Below are positions 61,701 to 64,000 of a stretch of 64,000 nt of DNA, in pieces; the first letter of the stretch is position 1; each line of letters begins with the position of its first letter. Origin of the DNA: Pomacea canaliculata (lineage: Eukaryota > Mollusca > Gastropoda > Architaenioglossa > Ampullariidae); NCBI RefSeq assembly GCF_003073045.1, contig NC_037593.1, forward strand, positions 3,463,525 through 3,527,524, read 5' to 3'. The notes beneath the pieces were generated by a model. It was not told the DNA's origin and made no database searches. It saw nothing but the letters and a program-made list of their open reading frames with translations. The translations under genes and the position numbers were made by a program.

Positions 61701-64000
61701 TCGCAGGAGCGAGATTTTTCTCTCAGCCTGATAGTCATATTCTTCAAACTGTTTATTTTCCTTCAATGCTAGCCATCAACACTTCCTTCTGCCAAGCACA
61801 CGATAATGAGTTTGTACAATGTGGAATGTCTCTTACTTTCACTGGTGTTCCTCCGTTGACTTTGTGTCCAGTTGGCCTGAGCAATCTTGTCAACAATGAT
61901 GCGAATTGCTTGTGTGTAGTTGTCCTGCAGAGAATCGCTTCAGGTTAATTCGTGTTTGAAGACAAAGAAACCTATTATCATTAAATTCTACGTGTCGCTC
62001 TCCATACAATCCTACACAAGTACCAAAGCACAGAAAGTTGATGAGTTAGAGCAGAAATCGGCCTACAAAGTCACCATAGTATGGTACTGTAAAAGGATGT
62101 TCTTACAAATGACACTCAACATTGTCACTCGTCAGTTTTGTCGTTTGTCACCTTTGTCCCTCGTAACATTCGGAATTCGTTAACTTTGCTTTACTCCAAG
62201 TTTGTCACTCATTGAACTTGTCATCTAAGCCACTCGTCTATCTTTTCACTCGTCAAATTTGCTACATCCTTAAACTTCACTCGTCAACTCTCCCCTCTCC
62301 ACACTTGTTCATTCCGTCATCTTCGTCTCTCCTCATGTCCAGAAGCTTCTGTCTCCTGTGGTCGCTGATACAAACCAGGGCGCTGTCGCCGCTGATGGAG
62401 CTGTTCACACTCCTGTCGATGGTGTCCAGGACATTAACGATGCTTTCCTGCGCGTTCGCAGACGACACATTCACTTGACTGGCTGCACCCACAATCCCTT
62501 GCTGCGAGTGACAGACGGTAAAGATACACGAGTAAGACTGTGTGAATTATGGGAAATATATAGACAACAAAAAAATGAGAATATCAATATCAATATGAGC
62601 AGTTCAGCGAATAAGGAATATAAAATATTGTTCTTTAAAGCATGTTTGACATCCTTCGTCTATGGAATTATTTGGTCTGATCATTATATCGGTAAACTTT
62701 TTTTTTCTCTCTCTCTCTCATTGCCTATCGCACGTGTGTGAGCATGAACTTACCGCAGCTGGTGTAGTTGACAATACAGCTCCGGATGACGTAGTTGTTG
62801 ACAAAGTTGCTTGCGATGTTGCAGCTGTTGTTGTAACTCCTGCTGTTGTTGTAGCTAATGATGTATTAGTAGCTGCAGCTGCTGTTGTATCTCCTGCTGT
62901 TGTTGTAGCTAATGATGTATTAGTAGCTCCAGCTGTTGTTGTAGCTGATGATGTATTAGTAACTGCAGATGTTGTAGCTAATGATGTAGTTAATGATGTA
63001 TCAGCTGCATCTGTTGATGTAGCTACCAGTGTTGATGAAGCTTCTGTTGTTGTAGTTGACGATGTATTAGTAGCTGCAGCTGTTGTTGTAATCACTGTTG
63101 TTGTTTCTGTGTCTGTAGTAGTAATTATTGCTGTAGCTGTTTCTGTTGTTGTAGCTGATGATGTATCAGCTGCATCTGTTGATGTAGCTACCAGTGTTGA
63201 TGAAGCTTCTGTTGTTGTAGTTGACGATGTATTAGTAGCTGCCTCTGTTGTTGTAATCACTGTTGTTGTTTCTGTGTCTGTAGTAGTAATTATTGCTGTA
63301 GCTGTTTCTGTTGTTGTAGCTGATGATGTATCAGCTGCATCTGTTGATGTAGCTACCAGTGTTGATGAAGCTTCTGTTGTTGTAGTTGACGATGTATTAG
63401 TAGCTGCCTCTGTTGTTGTAATCACTGTTGTTGTTTCTGTGTCTGTAGTAGTAATTATTGCTGTAGCTGTTTCTGTTGTTGTAGCTGATGATGTATCAGC
63501 TGCATCTGTTGATGTAGCTACCAGTGTTGATGAAGCTTCTGTTGTTGTAGTTGACGATGTATTAGTAGCTGCAGCTGTTGTTGTAATCACTGTTGTTGTT
63601 TCTGTGTCTGTAGTAGTAATTATTGCTGTAGCTGTTTCTGTTGTTGTAACTGATGATGCATTAGTGACTGCAGATGTTGTAGCTGATGATGCATCAGTAA
63701 CTGCAGATGCTATTGTAGTTAATGATGTATTATCTGCAGCTGTTGTTATGTATGATGATGCATTAGTCGCTGGAGCAGTTGTTTGTAGCTGATAATGTAT
63801 TAGTAACTGTATCTGTAGTTGTAGTTGAGGATGTATTAGTAGCTGCAGCTGTTGTTGTAATCACTGTTGTTGTTTCGGTGTCTGTAGTTGTTATTATTGC
63901 TGTAGTTGTTTGTGTCGTTGTAGCTAGCGATATATTAGCAGCTGTTGTCGAATTGTCAGCATTTGTCGAAGAGGTTGAAAAGTCAGAACTTGACAAAGTC
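46749..64000 (-). CDS. Polycystin-1-like receptor/channel, C-terminal part (partial)
   Basis: PKD1-family proteins are membrane receptors that pair with TRPP channels. Exons: 62754-64000 (open at edge), 62376-62501, 61837-61924, 61116-61195, 60559-60782, 59890-60358, 59305-59441, 58562-58798, 56886-57056, 56484-56638, 55657-55983, 54482-55205, 53754-53868, 53203-53444, 52456-52630, 52221-52322, 51170-51384, 49277-49631, 48326-48672, 47840-48074, 47311-47369, 46749-46859; roughly 1,980 residues. Order: Thr/Ser-rich repeats; GAIN-like region; degenerate GPS; TM1 (58562-58798); PLAT (56484-57056); TM2-5, with a Ser-rich loop of about 150 residues in 54482-55205; polycystin domain (GGYQASLGQTEYAARKK, LDQNTRALSIE); TM7-11 in 47840-49631; coiled coil (REWDYLEAKVDQLIDML). 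Two one-base frameshifts appear near 63782 and 60710. The PKD1, PKD1L2 or PKD1L3 subtype is not resolved. Confidence 0.88.
49900..50480 (-). mobile_element. LINE fragment (endonuclease end and linker), decayed
   Basis: Minus-strand pieces read IDYLLLLKAKTRAD, KRKKPWVT and IRKGMKAA in several frames. These match the end of the apurinic-type endonuclease and the following linker of LINE proteins often annotated as craniofacial development protein 2-like. Frames are broken throughout and neither end of the element is defined. It lies in the polycystin intron 49632-51169. Confidence 0.6.
50590..51000 (+). mobile_element. Mariner transposase fragment, decayed
   Basis: The plus-strand reading contains LLLHHNAPVHS, LLPHPPYLPDLAPSDFYLF, KSHLRGHHF and LEHRLTKC. 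These match the catalytic C-terminal half of mariner transposases, including the PDLAPSDFxLF motif. Stops interrupt the frame. It sits in the same polycystin intron as the LINE fragment, in opposite orientation. Confidence 0.75.
53985..54175 (+). repeat. Possible degenerate tRNA-derived SINE
   Basis: The text atagcttggtggttagcata resembles a tRNA box A region, and a weak box B-like gtttcagat follows about 45 bases later. Downstream agaatggcagcaaaagg loosely recalls the SINE body near 5.9 kb. Divergence is high and the call is tentative. It lies in a polycystin intron. Confidence 0.35.
56749..56829 (+). repeat. Compound microsatellite (tcc)n then (cat)n
   Basis: About 55 bases of cct/tcc triplets run into roughly nine cat/tca triplets. 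It lies in the polycystin intron between exons 56484-56638 and 56886-57056, close to the PLAT exons. A second, shorter cat tract occurs near 60428-60460. Confidence 0.85.
57107..57453. mobile_element. hAT-type MITE with perfect target duplication and a repeated internal end
   Basis: The ends are CAGTGTTGTCCAT and ATGGACAACCCTG, and the 8-mer caaataaa flanks it on both sides (57099-57106 and 57454-57461), so the borders are firm. The left-end word cagtgttgtccatagga recurs inside at about 57338, each time followed by ccatggga/ggatggga-rich text. The element is therefore a partial duplicate of itself. It lies in the polycystin intron upstream of the first PLAT exon. Confidence 0.85.
58185..58575 (-). 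repeat. Degenerate tandem repeats built from a splice-donor-like segment
   Basis: On the minus strand, versions of CTCGGCACTT recur near 58570, 58384, 58254 and 58194, some followed by TATAAGTGA-type text. The first instance is the real 3' end of exon 58562-58798 (CTCGGCACTT then gtaagtgat). The others are decayed copies in the following intron. Confidence 0.45.
62110..62300 (+). repeat. Degenerate short repeats of the form ttgtcactcgtca
   Basis: Words such as ttgtcactc, ctcgtca and cactcgtcaa recur at least eight times at irregular 15-30-base spacing. The tract lies in the intron just 3' of polycystin exon 62376-62501 and has no coding meaning that I can see. Confidence 0.5.
63001..63660 (-). 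repeat. 165-bp coding tandem repeat (55 residues, Thr/Ser-rich)
   Basis: The word tcagctgcatctg starts at 63001, 63166, 63331 and 63496, exactly 165 bases apart. The unit is therefore 55 codons and preserves frame. On the minus strand each unit reads Thr/Ser/Ala-rich text such as TETATAIITTTDTETTTVIT and EASSTLVATSTDAAD. The middle units are almost identical. Diverged partial units extend to 62760 on one side and 64000 on the other. This is a mucin-like, probably O-glycosylated stalk in the polycystin ectodomain. Confidence 0.85.

Noticed and set aside
62662-63792. A 376-codon plus-strand open frame rich in Val, Asp and Ala
   Set aside because: It is the antisense of the Thr/Ser-rich tandem repeat. 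The repeat period is a multiple of three, so all frames without stops stay open. The minus strand has the splice donor and phase that fit the polycystin exons.

Overview
The window is AT-rich nuclear DNA from an animal. Genes are split by short introns with GT-AG borders, intergenic DNA is long, and the introns carry tRNA-type SINEs, hAT MITEs, Tigger/pogo elements, and LINE and mariner fragments. The proteins read like those of a lophotrochozoan invertebrate, and a gastropod mollusc is my best guess. That guess rests on remembered protein and SINE style, not on a search. I saw no LTR element, virus-like element, tRNA gene, rRNA gene or CRISPR array.

Layout. (1) 174-12436, minus: the first sixteen coding exons of phosphatidylinositol 4-kinase alpha (PI4KA), with the remainder off the left edge. 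(2) 12437-20140: 7.7 kb with no gene I can support, holding a large imperfect palindrome (17.4-18.5 kb) and a third copy of its arm. (3) 20141-27815, plus: the mitochondrial Na+/Ca2+ exchanger NCLX (SLC8B1), with a second palindromic element in an intron. (4) 28937-33591: two near-identical Tigger/pogo transposons in opposite orientation. They bracket a divergent gene pair, an unrecognised 144-residue coiled-coil protein (minus) and the mitochondrial fission protein MTFP1 (plus). (5) 33.6-38.9 kb: no gene I can support; one hAT MITE and a minisatellite. (6) 38928-40534, minus: a secreted BRICHOS-domain protein with a TATA promoter. (7) 40.65-43.9 kb: nothing recognised. (8) 43944-46260, minus: exons encoding four C2H2 zinc fingers. 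(9) 46749 to the right edge, minus: a polycystin-1-like (PKD1 family) receptor/channel. It has a Thr/Ser-rich repeat domain, a GAIN/GPS-like region without the usual GPS residues, a PLAT domain, about 11 membrane helices and a coiled coil.

NCLX and MTFP1 both act at the inner mitochondrial membrane and are neighbours here; PI4KA makes PI4P at the plasma membrane. No operon-like logic links the rest. The most unusual points are: polycystin and zinc-finger exons that join in one phase-compatible chain; a polycystin GPS that has lost its cysteines and cleavage motif; a 55-residue mucin-like repeat with two apparent one-base frameshifts in the same gene; and the two large foldback elements. Exon borders were read by eye from splice consensus, reading phase and remembered family sequences, so each border should be treated as a prediction.
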